This document shows, in pieces, positions 63,025-64,000 of a stretch of 64,000 nt of DNA. The stretch spans positions 2,693,122 through 2,757,121 of the forward strand of contig NW_006921535.1 in assembly GCF_000340215.1 (NCBI RefSeq), read 5' to 3'. The first letter of the stretch is position 1. Every line of letters begins with the position of its first letter. The stretch is from Pseudocercospora fijiensis CIRAD86. Its lineage: Eukaryota > Ascomycota > Dothideomycetes > Mycosphaerellales > Mycosphaerellaceae. The translations under genes were made by a program, and so were the position numbers. Below the pieces are notes generated by a model that ran no database searches, had not been told where the DNA came from, and saw only the letters and a list, made by a program, of their open reading frames with translations.

Positions 63025-64000
63025 CTAATCCAGATCGATGTCATGGTTCTGCTTCTGGCTACGTGGTTCTTTCTGTGTGGTTCGAAGCATTTTTCGAAGC
63101 ATTTGGCGAGCCGTCGCTACAGGTCCTGTCTCTGCACGATGCAGTATTGTTGGACGTGCTGAGTCGGTGGCGAACTGCTTCGGACTCTGGATTTCTGGAG
63201 GACTCCAAGCTTTCTTGCAAGGAAAGATCCGCTTCTTGGGAGGATGCTGGTGTGTCACCTTCAGCAGCAGATCTGCCTCGCTGGTCTCTTTCTTGGGCGT
63301 CTGCGGTTCTCGGAGAGCTGGATGCACCATAGTCGGAGGAGGCAGCTTGTGAGTTTCGGCATAGTATTTGCCTGCTACCACATAGCTTGGTATGCCGGAT
63401 TGCTGCTCGATGGCTTCCATTGGCATGAACATCTTGTGGGATCTGCCTCTACCTCTGGTTGGCGAGGCCTCCTTCTCCACAATCTTCGCAAAGAACACCC
63501 TAATGACTCTGCTCTCCTTGAAATCTCCTGTTCCTTCCTCATCCTCATACCGTAAACGAGGATCTGGTACCCATAGATTCGGGTAAGAAAGCTTGTCTTC
63601 CTTGCCATGCACTCTTAGGGTGAATTGCAAGCCATCGTCGAATGCTTCTGGAGAAAAAGTGGTGTGTTTGCCGCTCTTTTGGGCCTTGGTAAGAAGCTTG
63701 GTAATAGCATCCTGGCGCTCGAGTATTTCACCCAAGTCGGCGTCGGAGGCATCCCACATTTGGGATGGGTCCCATTCTACAGCAAGAGCAGAGTCTCTTC
63801 GTTCTTCTCCATCACCATGAGCCTCACCTGGGATAACCTCCGCTTCTGGGTCCGTGAGAGTTCCTGGTAGGCTGGAGGCATGGTCTTGAACAGGAGCGTT
63901 CTTGCTTAGGACCCCACTCCGAGAAGCAGCGAGATGGTGTTTCTGACGATTCCAGTGGTTGAGAATTTCGAAATCCGCTGGAGCCACTTCTACAGGCTCA
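63025..64000 (-). CDS. Unrecognised protein, 3' part; gene continues past the window end
   Basis: The minus-strand frame is open to the window end, with no ATG that clearly starts it (the first codon of the trackable block, near 63987, is GTG), so about 325 C-terminal residues are seen. It contains ADFEILNHWNRQKHH, a Glu/Asp-rich middle (MWDASDADLGEILERQDAITKLL), a possible globular piece (FTLRVHGKEDKLSYPNLWVP, SRVIRVFFAKIVEK) and a basic, disordered C-terminus (PKKRIFPCKKAW, MLRKMLRTTQKEPRSQKQN) ending DIDLD. No family is recognised. Whether it belongs to the GT2 locus cannot be judged. Confidence 0.6.
   Translation of the reverse strand, partial: EPVEVAPADFEILNHWNRQKHHLAASRSGVLSKNAPVQDHASSLPGTLTDPEAEVIPGEAHGDGEERRDSALAVEWDPSQMWDASDADLGEILERQDAITKLLTKAQKSGKHTTFSPEAFDDGLQFTLRVHGKEDKLSYPNLWVPDPRLRYEDEEGTGDFKESRVIRVFFAKIVEKEASPTRGRGRSHKMFMPMEAIEQQSGIPSYVVAGKYYAETHKLPPPTMVHPALREPQTPKKETSEADLLLKVTHQHPPKKRIFPCKKAWSPPEIQSPKQFATDSARPTILHRAETGPVATARQMLRKMLRTTQKEPRSQKQNHDIDLD

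Overview
The window reads as chromosomal DNA of a filamentous ascomycete, most likely a dothideomycete (Capnodiales/Mycosphaerellales-like). The grounds are short GT-AG introns of about 48-69 bp, Pezizomycotina-type genes (Gyp5-like TBC protein, ERV25, RPC9, MTG2, dysferlin-domain protein, calcofluor-hypersensitivity-type protein), plant-associated secreted enzymes (oxalate decarboxylase, exopolygalacturonase), and two transposon blocks with the CpA/TpG depletion and TpA excess of repeat-induced point mutation (RIP). No species is claimed.

Layout. 1-12550 is a RIP-damaged transposon block. A Ty3/Gypsy element with 200-bp LTRs (798-7988, minus strand) has inserted into the pol gene of an older, oppositely oriented copy of the same family (1-797 plus 7989-9775), with a 5-bp target duplication ACGAT. 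A dead PIF/Harbinger transposase and a SANT-like accessory gene follow. 13283-47705 is a gene-rich core: TBC Rab-GAP, a disordered-N-terminus protein kinase with an apparent frameshift, ERV25, oxalate decarboxylase, a small conserved protein, RPC9, an SDR, MTG2, ADH6-like alcohol dehydrogenase, a 2EXR/F-box-like protein with a membrane tail, exopolygalacturonase, a peroxisomal SCP-x-type thiolase, an unrecognised Cys-motif protein, a dysferlin-domain protein, a calcofluor-hypersensitivity-type protein and a small F-box-like protein. A 159-bp TA-flanked MITE lies at 25750-25908. 49881-52886 is a second RIP block, a dead hAT transposon bracketed by imperfect direct repeats of about 70 bp. It is followed by an unrecognised coiled-coil protein.

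The most interesting region is 56053-62162. A TIM-barrel-like glycoside-hydrolase-type protein lies tail-to-tail with a nucleotide-sugar dehydrogenase of the UDP-ManNAc/GDP-Man type (GGHCIP active site; interrupted by a 100-N assembly gap). A multi-pass GT2 synthase of the hyaluronan/capsule-synthase type is next. Together they look like a compact synthase-dependent extracellular polysaccharide locus: the dehydrogenase would make a sugar-uronate donor, the GT2 would polymerise and export it, and the TIM-barrel protein could trim or modify the polymer. This pathway is inferred from family identity and adjacency only. The window ends inside an unrecognised minus-strand gene (63025-64000).

All exon borders were placed by eye from GT-AG signals and reading-frame continuity.
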